A DNA stretch of 64,000 bases from Dyadobacter sediminis (GCF_005860765.1 NZ_VCEI01000025.1:124001-188000); one strand, 5' to 3'. Shown: positions 53,205 through 62,453, counted from the first letter of the stretch. A program made the numbers and translations. The notes: generated by a model not told the origin, from the sequence alone.

Positions 53205-53708
53205 CTAAAATTTCAAAGGGACAGAAAAACCTGATTTATCCCACTGGAAATCAAGTGAATTGTTCTTAACGGTAAAAGTCAGTTTTTCCTGTGAAGACGG
53301 GTAAGTCTTGTTTGGAACAGTTACTTTCAGCACATCTTTTCCTTTGATTTCTTCATATTTGTAAGCACCCCATTGATTTCCTTCGCTGTTCAGGATAATG
53401 GTCCATTCTTTTTCGGCAGGAATTGCAAAAAACGTGTACGTTCCTGCTTTAACCGCCTTGCCGCCGAACATTCCGTCTTTCTTGAACGTAATTGCCGTAG
53501 CGCTGTCGGCACCGATCCGCCATACTTTTCCATAAGGTTCAAGGCTTCCGCTTCCTGCGTTACCGAAAAGCACACGTCCTCTTTTGGATGGCTGGCCGTA
53601 AGCAATGGTTACGTTTTCACCTTTTGCAGTCACTCTCGGGCTTTTTTGTGCAGATGCCCATGTAAATGCGATCAATGTAAGGAACAGCGTTAAAAATGTT
53701 GTTTTCAT
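53205..53708 (-). CDS. exported DUF2911 protein
   Basis: A 167-residue exported protein of family DUF2911, common in Bacteroidota with no known function. The signal peptide ends near TWASAQ. Family blocks are SPRVTAKGENVTIAYGQPSKRGR, VWRIGADSATAITF, KAGTYTFFAIP and WTIILNSEGNQWGAYKY. The length is normal. The gene is AT-moderate like its neighbours, unlike the repeat lipoprotein next to it. Confidence 0.9.
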   Translation of the reverse strand: MKTTFLTLFLTLIAFTWASAQKSPRVTAKGENVTIAYGQPSKRGRVLFGNAGSGSLEPYGKVWRIGADSATAITFKKDGMFGGKAVKAGTYTFFAIPAEKEWTIILNSEGNQWGAYKYEEIKGKDVLKVTVPNKTYPSSQEKLTFTVKNNSLDFQWDKSGFSVPLKF

Positions 53709-53840
53709 AAAATAATGAATGATAAACTGGTTTTAATGAAACTGGATTTTTGCAGTAACGAATTACGCTATTGAAAAGTTGTGAAGCAAGCCTTTTCGCT
53801 TTCATTCCTGATAAGTGATTTTAGATTGTATATTTGAATA

Positions 53841-55961
53841 ATGATTTCTGAAAATAATCCACCGGTACGTACCCGTTTTTTCGATACCAAAATCGAATTC
53901 CTGAAAGGCGTTGGCCCGCAAAAAGCGGCTTTGCTGAATCAGGAACTGAATATTTTTACATACGGAGACCTTATTCAGCATTATCCGTTCCGGCATGAAG
54001 ACCGCACTGTTTTTCACAAGATCAGTGACCTGAACGAGCAGCTTCCCGCTGCGCAGATCAAAGGAAGGCTGCGCGAAATGACAACCGTAGGCGAAGGCGG
54101 AAAAAAACGGCTGGTTGCGTATTTTACAGACGGAACGGGCATCATGGAGCTGGTCTGGTTCCAGAGTATCGGGTGGTATGAAAAAAGCCTGCGGCCCAAC
54201 TCGGAATACATTGTGTACGGCAAACCCGTTGCTTTCGGCGGAAGGTGGAGCATGACGCATCCCGACATCGACCTGATGACGCCGGAAAATGAAAACGGCG
54301 GTTTCTGGCAGCCGGTTTATCCATTAACAGAAAAGCTTCGCAAGCGTTTTCTGGATAGCCGTACGCTCAGCCGCATAATCCGGAACCTGCTCGAAATTGC
54401 CCATCAGCACATTCGCGAAACACTTCCTGAAAATCTTGTCCAGAAATACCGTTTGGTCTCAAAAGCAGACGCGCTCTGGAATTACCATTTGCCGCAAAGC
54501 CAGCAATGGCTTGTGCAGGCGCAGAGAAGGCTGAAATTTGAAGAGCTTTTTTACAATCAGTTCCGGCTGATCAAAAATAAGCTGCTGCATAAAACCGAAT
54601 ACCCGGGCCTTGTTTTCAGCAAAAATGATCTGGTCAGGGAATTTTATGCCAATCATCTGCCATTTAGTCTTACCAATGCGCAGATCAGGGTTTTACAGGA
54701 AATTCATGAAGACCTGAAAACCGGAAAACAAATGAACCGGCTTTTGCAGGGCGACGTAGGCTCGGGAAAAACGATTGTGGCTTTCATCACCATGCTCTTT
54801 GCCTTGTCCAACGATGCGCAGGCATGCCTGATGGCACCGACCGAAATCCTTACCGATCAGCATTATATGGGCCTGAAAAAATTTGCGGATTTGCTCGGGA
54901 TCAATCTTGGAAAGCTGACCGGATCAACGAAGAAAAAAGACAGGGAAGTTATTCATCAGCAACTGCTGGAAGGTTCCATGCAGGTGCTTGTAGGAACGCA
55001 TGCGCTGATCGAGGATATTGTCCAGTTTAAAAATCTGGGATTGTGCATTATTGATGAACAACACCGTTTCGGTGTAGCGCAACGGGCGAAACTTTGGGCT
55101 AAAAACCCGCGCATTAATCCGCATATGCTTGTGATGACCGCAACGCCCATTCCGAGGACACTTGCCATGACGCTTTACGGAGATCTGGATATTTCGGCCA
55201 TTGATGAACTGCCAGCAGGAAGAAAGCCTATCAAAACGGTGCATCGCTATGATGCAAACCGCGCTTCTGTTTTCGGGTTTATGAAAGATGAAATTGCAAA
55301 AGGAAGGCAGATTTACATGGTTTATCCGCTGATCGAAGAATCGGAAAAAATGGATCTGAAGGATTTGATGGACGGGTATGAAAGCGTTTCAAGGTCTTTT
55401 CCGGATGTTCCGCTGAGTATTCTGCATGGCAAGATGAAGTCAAAGGATAAAGATTACGAAATGGCGCGTTTTGTTAGCCAGGAAACAAAAATCATGGTTG
55501 CGACCACGGTTATTGAAGTAGGCGTAAACGTTCCCAACGCATCTGTAATGGTCATCGAAAATGCGGAAAGGTTCGGCTTGTCACAGCTTCACCAGTTGCG
55601 CGGAAGGGTAGGGCGGGGCGCGGAGCAATCTTACTGTATCCTGATTACGGATTACAAAATAAGCAAGGACACCAAATTGCGGATTGAAACGATGTGTCGG
55701 ACCAACGACGGATTCGAAATTGCGGAAGTGGATCTTCAGTTGAGAGGCCCGGGCGATCTTTCAGGAACGCAGCAAAGCGGCCTTGTGGATCTGCTGGTTG
55801 CGAATCTTGCGCAGGACGGACAGATTCTGAAAGAAGCCAGACTGTCTGCAGAAGCTATTTTGAACTCGGACCCGGAACTGCTCCAGTCTGTTAACCAGCC
55901 TATACGCCTTCATCTGGCAAATCTGCGTAAAGAGGAAACGAACTGGAGCAGGATCAGTTAA
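53841..55961 (+). CDS. recG: ATP-dependent DNA helicase RecG
   Basis: A 706-residue branch-migrating helicase that rewinds stalled replication forks and processes recombination junctions. In order: N-terminal wedge/OB domain (about 15-200; FLKGVGPQKAALL), helicase domain 1 with Walker A GDVGSGKT and box DEQHRFG, the TATPIPRTLAMT motif, and domain 2 with VGVNVPNASVMVIENAERFGLSQLHQLRGRVGRG. The C-terminus has LRGPGDLSGTQQSG, typical of RecG. A TATATTTG -7-like box lies 4-12 bp before the ATG, which would imply a very short leader. Confidence 0.96.
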   Translation: MISENNPPVRTRFFDTKIEFLKGVGPQKAALLNQELNIFTYGDLIQHYPFRHEDRTVFHKISDLNEQLPAAQIKGRLREMTTVGEGGKKRLVAYFTDGTGIMELVWFQSIGWYEKSLRPNSEYIVYGKPVAFGGRWSMTHPDIDLMTPENENGGFWQPVYPLTEKLRKRFLDSRTLSRIIRNLLEIAHQHIRETLPENLVQKYRLVSKADALWNYHLPQSQQWLVQAQRRLKFEELFYNQFRLIKNKLLHKTEYPGLVFSKNDLVREFYANHLPFSLTNAQIRVLQEIHEDLKTGKQMNRLLQGDVGSGKTIVAFITMLFALSNDAQACLMAPTEILTDQHYMGLKKFADLLGINLGKLTGSTKKKDREVIHQQLLEGSMQVLVGTHALIEDIVQFKNLGLCIIDEQHRFGVAQRAKLWAKNPRINPHMLVMTATPIPRTLAMTLYGDLDISAIDELPAGRKPIKTVHRYDANRASVFGFMKDEIAKGRQIYMVYPLIEESEKMDLKDLMDGYESVSRSFPDVPLSILHGKMKSKDKDYEMARFVSQETKIMVATTVIEVGVNVPNASVMVIENAERFGLSQLHQLRGRVGRGAEQSYCILITDYKISKDTKLRIETMCRTNDGFEIAEVDLQLRGPGDLSGTQQSGLVDLLVANLAQDGQILKEARLSAEAILNSDPELLQSVNQPIRLHLANLRKEETNWSRIS

Positions 55962-55964
55962 CGG

Positions 55965-57308
55965 TTATGCCTTGATTTCCCGGTTGTCATTTAAAAACTC
56001 AAAGTTCTGCGGACGCGTAACATGCAGCGCAGCTCCCAGCGAAGTCGCATACGGAAGGTCTGTGGCATGCACGGTATGCTTTGGAAAATTACGTGCGATC
56101 AGTCTGGTGAATATGTCGTTTCTGGCAAATCCGCCGTCGATGTAAATAGCTTGTACGTCGTTTACGCCCACCAGTTCCAGTGAAACGGCAAGCATATCCG
56201 TGAGTCCTTTGATCAGATGATGGTATGCAGCGTCTGCAGAGGCAAACGCGCTCACCTGCCATTCCATAGGGCTTGGTTCCGGGAACGGCCCGTTGCCTGT
56301 CATGCAGGCCGGATAAAATTTGGGCGTATCCGCTTTTAGAATTTCATCGTCAAACTTCACACTTTTATAAAAATCCGGTGCAACACGGAAATATTCTGCA
56401 ATGCGTGCGACCTGAAAATCGTGTTCTTTTCCCAGAAAAAGCCGTGATGCCGTCACGCCGCTGCCTTCGGGCGTAAGATAATTCATGCAATCCCGTTCCA
56501 GCTGGTAAGAAGTCAACGGTTTGGAAGTAAAGGAATTGAAGTTGATGCACCAGGTTCCGGTAGAAAGCAGCACAAACGGCTTTTTAACAGCCATCCGGTA
56601 GGGAATCAGCGCAGAGGAACTGTCGTGCAAGCCAAATCCTGACTGGATTCCTTTGTCTCCATTACGGTAAATAAACGACGACGAAGCCAGAACAGGCGCC
56701 AGTTTCTTGTGAATGCCTTCTGCTTTTACCCACTCATGGTAATCCCACATTTCAAAGCTCCACAATGCCGTATGGCAGCCCAGTGAAGTGTAATCGCTTA
56801 CTTTTCGTCCGGTCAGCAGATAAAGAATGTATTGCGGCAAATGCAGCGTCATGGCAATCTGCTTGTAAATTTCCGGCTGCGTATATTTCAGCCAGTAAAG
56901 CTGCATGCCCGAGTTCAGCATACCCATAGCGGGCGAGCCGGTCTGCAGGGATATGCGGGTCGGATCGCCGTACGTACTGTAAAACTGATTGAGAAGGTCT
57001 TCAGGAAATGGCTTCAGATACGAATAAAGCGGAGTAAGCGGTTTGTGTGCAGCATCCAGATGTACAAGGCTGGCTCCGTAGGCAGCCACATTCACTGCTT
57101 TGATATCATACTCCGGATTATTCAGCAGATCTGTCCAGCGACTTGTTACCCAGTTGGTCAGAAGTTCTATGTCTTCCGTCGGAAACCCGTCCTCATCGGT
57201 CGTTTCGGGCAGCGACTCGGAGAATTCTTCTACAATCTGATACTTTTCATCAAAAAGTACGTACTTTTTATTGGTCCTGCCAATGTCAAAAACCGCTGTT
57301 AATTTCAT
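55965..57308 (-). CDS. FGGY-family carbohydrate kinase
   Basis: A 447-residue cytoplasmic sugar kinase. The N-terminal ATPase-fold starts FDIGRTNKKYVLFD, and the C-terminal half has YIDGGFARNDIFTRLIARN with ADP-binding residues, followed by ATDLPYATSLGAALH. The length fits the shorter rhamnulokinase/fuculokinase-like branch. Which sugar is phosphorylated cannot be told. It is convergent with recG, 4 bp apart, and followed by no other sugar genes; a LacI-type regulator lies 12 kb away. Confidence 0.88.
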   Translation of the reverse strand: MKLTAVFDIGRTNKKYVLFDEKYQIVEEFSESLPETTDEDGFPTEDIELLTNWVTSRWTDLLNNPEYDIKAVNVAAYGASLVHLDAAHKPLTPLYSYLKPFPEDLLNQFYSTYGDPTRISLQTGSPAMGMLNSGMQLYWLKYTQPEIYKQIAMTLHLPQYILYLLTGRKVSDYTSLGCHTALWSFEMWDYHEWVKAEGIHKKLAPVLASSSFIYRNGDKGIQSGFGLHDSSSALIPYRMAVKKPFVLLSTGTWCINFNSFTSKPLTSYQLERDCMNYLTPEGSGVTASRLFLGKEHDFQVARIAEYFRVAPDFYKSVKFDDEILKADTPKFYPACMTGNGPFPEPSPMEWQVSAFASADAAYHHLIKGLTDMLAVSLELVGVNDVQAIYIDGGFARNDIFTRLIARNFPKHTVHATDLPYATSLGAALHVTRPQNFEFLNDNREIKA

Positions 57309-57426
57309 TAATTTGAATGCTATGCCACTTTAAACCCGGAGAACATTTCCGTTCTTATGGTGACTTACGTTAAAACGAATACCCTTACTTCTTTAACTTT
57401 CTGAATTCACCGTCAGCTCTGAATCA

Positions 57427-58122
57427 TCAGGCTGTTTTTTCAAGAACAGGTTTCAGGACTTTGGTCCAGCGCCGGTATCCTTCATCGTTCATATGCAAGC
57501 TGTCGCTTACGAAAATAGCCGGGTCCGGTTTTCCGTCTTTCAGCATTACAGGCCATACGTCGATATATCCGTGCCTGCGGTCCTTTTTTATATAATCCTG
57601 AATAAGCCTGTTTGCCTTGATGACATCGTCCCGCTTTGCCCATCTGGAAGGAGAAGGTTTCAGGGAAACGGCGTACAGCTGCACTTCCGGCAGTTTGTCG
57701 CGGATCCGTTTTACAAGCGTGACATATGCGTCCCGGACTTGCTCCGGCGTTTTTGCTTTTGAGCCAAACATATCGTTTTCGCAGTAAATAACCACGGTTT
57801 TCGGCTGATATTTCGTGATCGTGCGATCGGCATAGTAAATAACTTCCGGAAAAGTGGAACCTCCGAAACCACGGTTGATAATGGGCAAAGGCGCCAGATC
57901 TTCACCGGCAGATTTCCACTTTGTAAAAGATGAACTTCCGGTAAGAACGATTCCGCCCGGCGCCGACATCTGCTTCATATCCTGATTTTCAAATTCCCTG
58001 ATCGCATTCTCTGACCTGTCAACCTTGTAATCCGGTTCCCACGGCGTACCCAGATTTGTGTAATTGGGTTTATGACAAGCATTTAGCCAGATTAAGGCAA
58101 AAATCAATAGGTATTTTTTCAT
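57427..58122 (-). CDS. SGNH/GDSL-type hydrolase lipoprotein
   Basis: A 231-residue lipoprotein (signal ending LNAC, lipobox WLNAC). SGNH blocks: LTGSSSFTKWKS for block I (GSS, not GDS), RGFGGSTFPEV for the Gly block, CENDMFG for the Asn block and SDSLHMNDEGY for the Asp-His pair. It hydrolyses an ester, perhaps on a carbohydrate, in the periplasm or at the surface. The length and order are normal for the family. It lies in a row of minus-strand genes. Confidence 0.88.
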   Translation of the reverse strand: MKKYLLIFALIWLNACHKPNYTNLGTPWEPDYKVDRSENAIREFENQDMKQMSAPGGIVLTGSSSFTKWKSAGEDLAPLPIINRGFGGSTFPEVIYYADRTITKYQPKTVVIYCENDMFGSKAKTPEQVRDAYVTLVKRIRDKLPEVQLYAVSLKPSPSRWAKRDDVIKANRLIQDYIKKDRRHGYIDVWPVMLKDGKPDPAIFVSDSLHMNDEGYRRWTKVLKPVLEKTA

Positions 58123-58209
58123 TATTCATAAAATGGATATAGCAAATAAGGCATATATGTCCACTTTTTAATGATCCCGGGCCGAAAAAATCAAGAAACA
58201 ATCAAGTTT

Positions 58210-58890
58210 TTACTCTTTCAGAAAATACCGGAAACCAAGTCCTACGAATGGGAAACTAATAGCAGGCGTTAATTTGTAATTAAAACCGTTTCTCAGGATC
58301 GTTTCATCCGTTCGAAGCTGTGTTGATTCAAAAGCAGAATAGGATACAAAAACCGGATTGGAAAATCCGAGTGAAGCCGTTATCCACCATTTTTCCGACA
58401 GTTGATAATACATTCCGGCACTGAGCCCGGCCGAAAGCGCAATCGTGTGGCCCCGGGTTGTGTTGGGAGTATTGTATTCCGGACTCGGACCTTTTGTAAA
58501 AGTATAGCCAAGGTCTATGTTCGGCCCTGCAAAGACACCCAGTTTGTTGTTGAAATGCTTGTAATACTGCCAGAAGCGGCCAATGCCAAAACCTAAATTA
58601 TTGATGCCTTTGTAGGTTTTCATTACTTCGCTATTGGGCATATACGATTTTCCGCCGATTAATGAATGGCTGAGATTCCAGCCGCTGGCCCTTGTTTCGG
58701 ATTTGAATTTCCCGGCGTGAATATTGATGTTGTAATTATATCCATTGGTGGAAGTCGTCAGATCGGGATTGTGGTTGAAGAAATTAACGCTTGCTGCTCC
58801 GGAAATAAATTTTCTTCCTGCAAACTGCGCATGTATGTAGCCGGCTGTGCAGAACAGCAGCATAAGGGTAAAAATGAAGATCTTTTTCAT
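58210..58890 (-). CDS. outer-membrane beta-barrel protein A
   Basis: A 226-residue exported protein with signal peptide (to about IHAQ). Its alternating aromatic strands, Gly-rich turns (GGKSYMPNS, GLSAGMYYQL) and final GLGFRYFLKE fit a small outer-membrane barrel of the porin-like OMP_b-brl group. Two paralogues stand side by side (see 58898-59557). Function unknown. Confidence 0.78.
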   Translation of the reverse strand: MKKIFIFTLMLLFCTAGYIHAQFAGRKFISGAASVNFFNHNPDLTTSTNGYNYNINIHAGKFKSETRASGWNLSHSLIGGKSYMPNSEVMKTYKGINNLGFGIGRFWQYYKHFNNKLGVFAGPNIDLGYTFTKGPSPEYNTPNTTRGHTIALSAGLSAGMYYQLSEKWWITASLGFSNPVFVSYSAFESTQLRTDETILRNGFNYKLTPAISFPFVGLGFRYFLKE

Positions 58891-58897
58891 AGCTGAT

Positions 58898-59557
58898 TTA
58901 GTTTGCTTTTTGAATATACCACGATGCCCTTAAAGAAAAATAGCTTGTCAGTCCGGTTGTTACAGCTGAATTAAAAGAGATGGAATTATTGTCGTTCATA
59001 TGACTGTACCCGATTCCCAGTGACAATAAGTTCACGTCCGCTTCCAGCGCAAACCTTGATTTGAGCCGGTAAGCAATGCCGGGTACAACGGTAAGCCCGG
59101 CACCATAACCGTTCTCAATATCTTTTTCTGCAATGTCGTAACTCTGCTGTGTCGATCTCAGATAAGAACCATAAACCGACGTGTTCAGGAATGCATACCA
59201 TTTTTCGTTTAATGTTTTGTAATGCCGGATAAAAGGCGATAAAGTGTATGCGTTATTACTGTAACGGCTGGTGTTTTCCTGACCTCCAATTTTGTTTTTG
59301 CCACTACTGAAATTAAAGTTTGCACCAAAGCCCAGGCCCAGCATTTTATTATTACCGGTAAATCTGCCGATCTGGAAAGAAGGATTAAAGGAAACGGAAT
59401 TGCCGCTGTTTTTTTCAAGAGCATATTCTATTTTCTGATTGGAGCCTTCCAGGCTCAGCGTGGCGGCGCGATACCGCGTTCCCGCCGGAATTTGCGCCAT
59501 TGTTTCACCGGCAAGGCAAAAAATGCCAAGCAGGTTCATAAGAAGAAGTTTTTTCAT
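58898..59557 (-). CDS. outer-membrane beta-barrel protein B
   Basis: A 219-residue exported protein. I start at 59557 (MKKLLLMNLLGIFCLAGETMAQ), a clear signal peptide; the frame is open to 59644 without extra support. It shares the strand layout of the neighbour (GNNKMLGLGFGANF; YGAGLTVVPGIAYRLKSRF) and ends SLRASWYIQKAN. The two genes lie 7 bp apart and look like a local duplication with divergence. Confidence 0.78.
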   Translation of the reverse strand: MKKLLLMNLLGIFCLAGETMAQIPAGTRYRAATLSLEGSNQKIEYALEKNSGNSVSFNPSFQIGRFTGNNKMLGLGFGANFNFSSGKNKIGGQENTSRYSNNAYTLSPFIRHYKTLNEKWYAFLNTSVYGSYLRSTQQSYDIAEKDIENGYGAGLTVVPGIAYRLKSRFALEADVNLLSLGIGYSHMNDNNSISFNSAVTTGLTSYFSLRASWYIQKAN

Positions 59558-59760
59558 GACTGTTGTTTTAGTTAGTAAAAGCAAGATACAGATGTTTATG
59601 TAACCACCGTATCGTTTAGCTTTATTTAACAAAAAATATAACAAAAAGAGGCAGCGAACAGGCTGCCTCTAAAAATTACCGATACCAAATTTAACCTAAC
59701 AATCTTTGCAAAACATTGACCGGCAGCTTTCTGGCCGTTATCATGCTGTATTTTTCAAGG

Positions 59761-61071
59761 TCAGAAAACGCCTTCCCAGTTTCCCTGACGATAATATTGT
59801 AACAATCTCTGCTGCATCAGAAATCCGTATTTTGCCTGAATGGCATTTGCCTGTGCTTTGGCAAGATTGGCTTTGGCAAGCGAGTACTCAAAAATATTCG
59901 CCACTCCGGCGTTCAGCTTGCTTTCAACGACCGAAAAGCTGGCTGTAAGTGATTCCACCTGTCCCTGCGCCGCAGCGTATTTGTCGGCCATCGCATTCAG
60001 GTTCAGTACGGCCAGCTCTATGGCCTGCCGCAACTGCTGGTTGGTTACATCAAGTGTATTCTGCGCTTGTCGTTCCTGTACTTTTGCGAGATCAATGCGC
60101 GGACGTGTAACCCAGCGGCCCATAATCGGAATGTTGAGGCTCAGGCTTAAAGACCCGTTTCGGGTTGCGTTCAATTGCTTGAAATAATCGAGGTTCGTGT
60201 TGGTGGAAGCGTAAAAGGCTCGGATATTGGCGCCCATGAACAAGGACGGATAATTTTCAGCCTTGATGGATTTTACCAGATACACAAAACTCTGGCGGTA
60301 CAGTTCGGCACTGCGCAGTTCAGGAAAAGTTTTCTGGGCATCTTCGTAAATGGCCGCTACATTGTCGGCATGCTGCGTAGTATCTTTCGGAGCAAGCGAT
60401 TCAAATTCCACTTTGTCGTCGGGTGCAATGTTGATCCGCTGAAACAAGGCAAGCCGCGCCGTACGGTAATTGTTCAGTGCCGTAACCTGATCAAAACGGT
60501 CGTTGGCAAGCTGCGCCCTGATCTCGAACAACAGATTGGAGGCTGCTACGCCGGCATTCACCTGCTTTTCAACACGGTCAACCTGCTGCTGGGAAGACGC
60601 AACCTGCTGGTCAGCAGCTTCCAGCAAGGATTTCGTCGCCAGTACATTTACATAACCCTGCATGAGCAGTACCGTTTGTGCATTCAGGACCGCCGTTTTG
60701 TTTTCCGCAAAGGATTCTTTCAGCAGCACGCCCTGGCGAATCTGGTTCTGGAGTTTAAATCCCTGAAAAACCGGAATTCTCAAACCGGTTCCGATGGCGT
60801 TGTAACTGTAAACCTCGTCTATATACGCGTTGGTATACTGGTCAATACTGCGCCCGATGTTCAGGCTCTGGTCTGCACCGATATAGATTTGCGGGAAAAT
60901 CTGCGACCTTGTCTGTTTCAGCTGCGCCTGTGAAGCTTCGGCCTGCAAATTGCTTTGCTGATACGTAAGGTTGTTTTTTACTAGAAGATCCACGCATTCG
61001 GCCAGGCTCAGCGTATTTTGTGCCTTTGAAAACAACGGCAGCAGGCAGAAAAGTAAAAGTAAATGTTTCAT
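59761..61071 (-). CDS. TolC-family outer-membrane efflux protein
   Basis: A 436-residue exported protein forming the outer-membrane duct of tripartite export systems. I start at 61071 (MKHLLLLFCLLPLFSKAQ), a clear signal peptide; the frame extends to 61116 and there overlaps the ATPase stop by 4 bases. Two long helical-hairpin repeats follow: SLAECVDLLVKNNLTYQQ near the start and LRQAIELAVLNLNAM in the second half. The upstream ABC ATPase in the same operon lets it serve an FtsX-type transporter. No adaptor (HlyD-type) gene is in the window. Confidence 0.9.
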   Translation of the reverse strand: MKHLLLLFCLLPLFSKAQNTLSLAECVDLLVKNNLTYQQSNLQAEASQAQLKQTRSQIFPQIYIGADQSLNIGRSIDQYTNAYIDEVYSYNAIGTGLRIPVFQGFKLQNQIRQGVLLKESFAENKTAVLNAQTVLLMQGYVNVLATKSLLEAADQQVASSQQQVDRVEKQVNAGVAASNLLFEIRAQLANDRFDQVTALNNYRTARLALFQRINIAPDDKVEFESLAPKDTTQHADNVAAIYEDAQKTFPELRSAELYRQSFVYLVKSIKAENYPSLFMGANIRAFYASTNTNLDYFKQLNATRNGSLSLSLNIPIMGRWVTRPRIDLAKVQERQAQNTLDVTNQQLRQAIELAVLNLNAMADKYAAAQGQVESLTASFSVVESKLNAGVANIFEYSLAKANLAKAQANAIQAKYGFLMQQRLLQYYRQGNWEGVF

Positions 61072-61112
61072 AGCTGTTAAATTTTTGATAGGGATCGGAT
61101 GAGCGTGACGCC

Positions 61113-61775
61113 TCATGCCAGCCAGCCGTCTTTCAACCGTACGATCCGGTTTCCGTAGCCTGCATTTACTTCCGAGTGCGTGACCTGAACAATAGTCACT
61201 TTGTCTTCCTTGTTGAGTTTCTGAAATAATTCCATGATTTCAATGGCTTGTTCGGAATGCAGGTTTCCGGTCGGTTCGTCGGCATAGATCACTTTCGGAT
61301 TGTGTACAATGGCTCTCGCCACGCCTACCAGCTGCTGTTGTCCGCCTGAAAGCTGATGCGGGAAAAGGTCTTTTTTGGCGACCATATTAAAGCGGTCGAG
61401 CAGTTCGGCGATGCGGCTTTTGCGTTCCGATGACGAAGTTCCTTTGTAGAGCAAAGGTGTTTCAATGTTTTCATATACAGTCAGTTCGTCAATAAGGTGA
61501 TAGGCCTGAAAAACAAAACCGATGTGATGGCGGTGCAGCTCCGTACGTTTCTTTTCGGAAAGTTTCTGAACGGGTTCGTCCATAAAAAGGTACTCACCTT
61601 CGGACGGCTCTTCCAGCAGGCCGAGAATATGCAGCAAAGTTGATTTTCCCGAGCCGGACGGCCCCATAATGGATACAAATTCGCCTTCTTTGATGTCGAG
61701 ATCAATGTGGCGCAGAACATACGTCTTGCCAAAACCTGCCGGGTAATATTTGGAAATCTTGTCTAACTTGATCAT
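61113..61775 (-). CDS. ABC transporter ATP-binding protein in operon with TolC
   Basis: A 220-residue MacB/LolD-type ATPase. Walker A GPSGSGKST, Q-loop FQAYHLIDEL, signature LSGGQQQL, Walker [12 protein letters not shown] and switch histidine VTHSEV are all intact. The signature QQLVGVARA replaces the usual QQRxxIARA. It ends LKDGWLA 41 bp before the TolC start. A degenerate doubled dyad lies 129-164 bp upstream, like those before the permeases, so this operon likely belongs to the same regulon and may supply the array permeases, which lack their own ATPase. Confidence 0.93.
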   Translation of the reverse strand: MIKLDKISKYYPAGFGKTYVLRHIDLDIKEGEFVSIMGPSGSGKSTLLHILGLLEEPSEGEYLFMDEPVQKLSEKKRTELHRHHIGFVFQAYHLIDELTVYENIETPLLYKGTSSSERKSRIAELLDRFNMVAKKDLFPHQLSGGQQQLVGVARAIVHNPKVIYADEPTGNLHSEQAIEIMELFQKLNKEDKVTIVQVTHSEVNAGYGNRIVRLKDGWLA

Positions 61776-61842
61776 ATAAAAACAGGGATTGAAGATTCAG
61801 GTGCAAATACCCGCTTCTCTGATGTCAACACTTTTTAAAAAG

Positions 61843-61850
61843 CCTTGCCA
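61843..61850 (-). promoter_or_regulatory. TGGCAAGG element upstream of the ATPase-TolC operon
   Basis: On the minus strand the bases read TGGCAAGG, with the TGG at plus positions 61848-61850; CTTTTTAAAAAG follows downstream. The GG lies 55 bp from the dyad at 61904, the same as at site 4. It is a -24-like element; the -12 part is weak. Confidence 0.45.
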
Positions 61851-61903
61851 GAATATTAAGCTATTGATAGCCAAATAGTTTTCTTTTGAAGCGAAGTCGT
61901 GAT

Positions 61904-61939
61904 CGTTCGGAATCGTACAAAGGTGTACGGTATCGGACG
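61904..61939. promoter_or_regulatory. degenerate double dyad upstream of the ATPase-TolC operon
   Basis: CGTTC-GGAATC-GTACA (61904-61919) and TGTAC-GGTATC-GGACG (61924-61939) each keep eight of the ten dyad bases of TGTYC-N6-GRACA, and their inner halves form GTACA-AAGG-TGTAC, mirroring the extra GAACA-AAAG half-site at sites 1 and 2. The near edge is 129 bp before the ATPase start. Confidence 0.5.
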
Positions 61940-62453
61940 AGGTTGTTTTTTGGTGTTGAAAGCGGCTTGGAATCCTCTGCCGGCTGTAAAATCGCGGATC
62001 GTGGCATTGGTTTTCCGGACACTGGCCGGGAGGCTGTTTCGGAGAATCTATTTCCGTACATGAATAAATAAACTATTTTTTAATAAAGGTAACAGTCTGC
62101 TTTTATCGTCAGATAACCGGCCTGGGCGCAGAGCAATCCGGCGGTACGAATGAGCTATTGATTGATGAAACGATGCACACAAGATACGGGCATGAACTCA
62201 CTTTGTGGAATAACAAGTATTTCAACAGGCCATACGAACAACAAAGGCGCTGCGGTTCAGGCAATTATTCTACAAATCAGAAACTATAAAGCTTGCAGTC
62301 TATATCCATTCAGAAAGAAGAAGCCTTAAAATTATTTGTAAGTAAAGCCATAAATTGTAATTTCATTCCGATTTCTTCTACTTTTAAATAGTCCATCCCT
62401 TTTGGCAATACACATATGCTGCTGGTGATTTTTTAAGTTTTAGTTAGTAAACA
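61940..62453. other. intergenic stretch without a convincing gene
   Basis: About 510 bp. A roughly 70-codon frame without a good start runs from about 62080 to a TAA near 62289 (it contains MHTRYGHELTLWNN), and shorter frames appear on both strands, but none matches a family I know. The last 60 bp before the CheB-CheR start are AT-rich (TTTTTTAAGTTTTAGTTAG). Confidence 0.5.

Noticed and set aside
57335..57352. GAACATTTCCGTTC dyad near 57340
   Set aside because: It has the half-sites in the opposite order (GAAC...GTTC) from TGTYC-N6-GRACA, so it is not counted as a site.
62080..62289. 70-codon frame upstream of CheB-CheR
   Set aside because: No ATG at a sensible place and no family match; listed only as part of the intergenic stretch.
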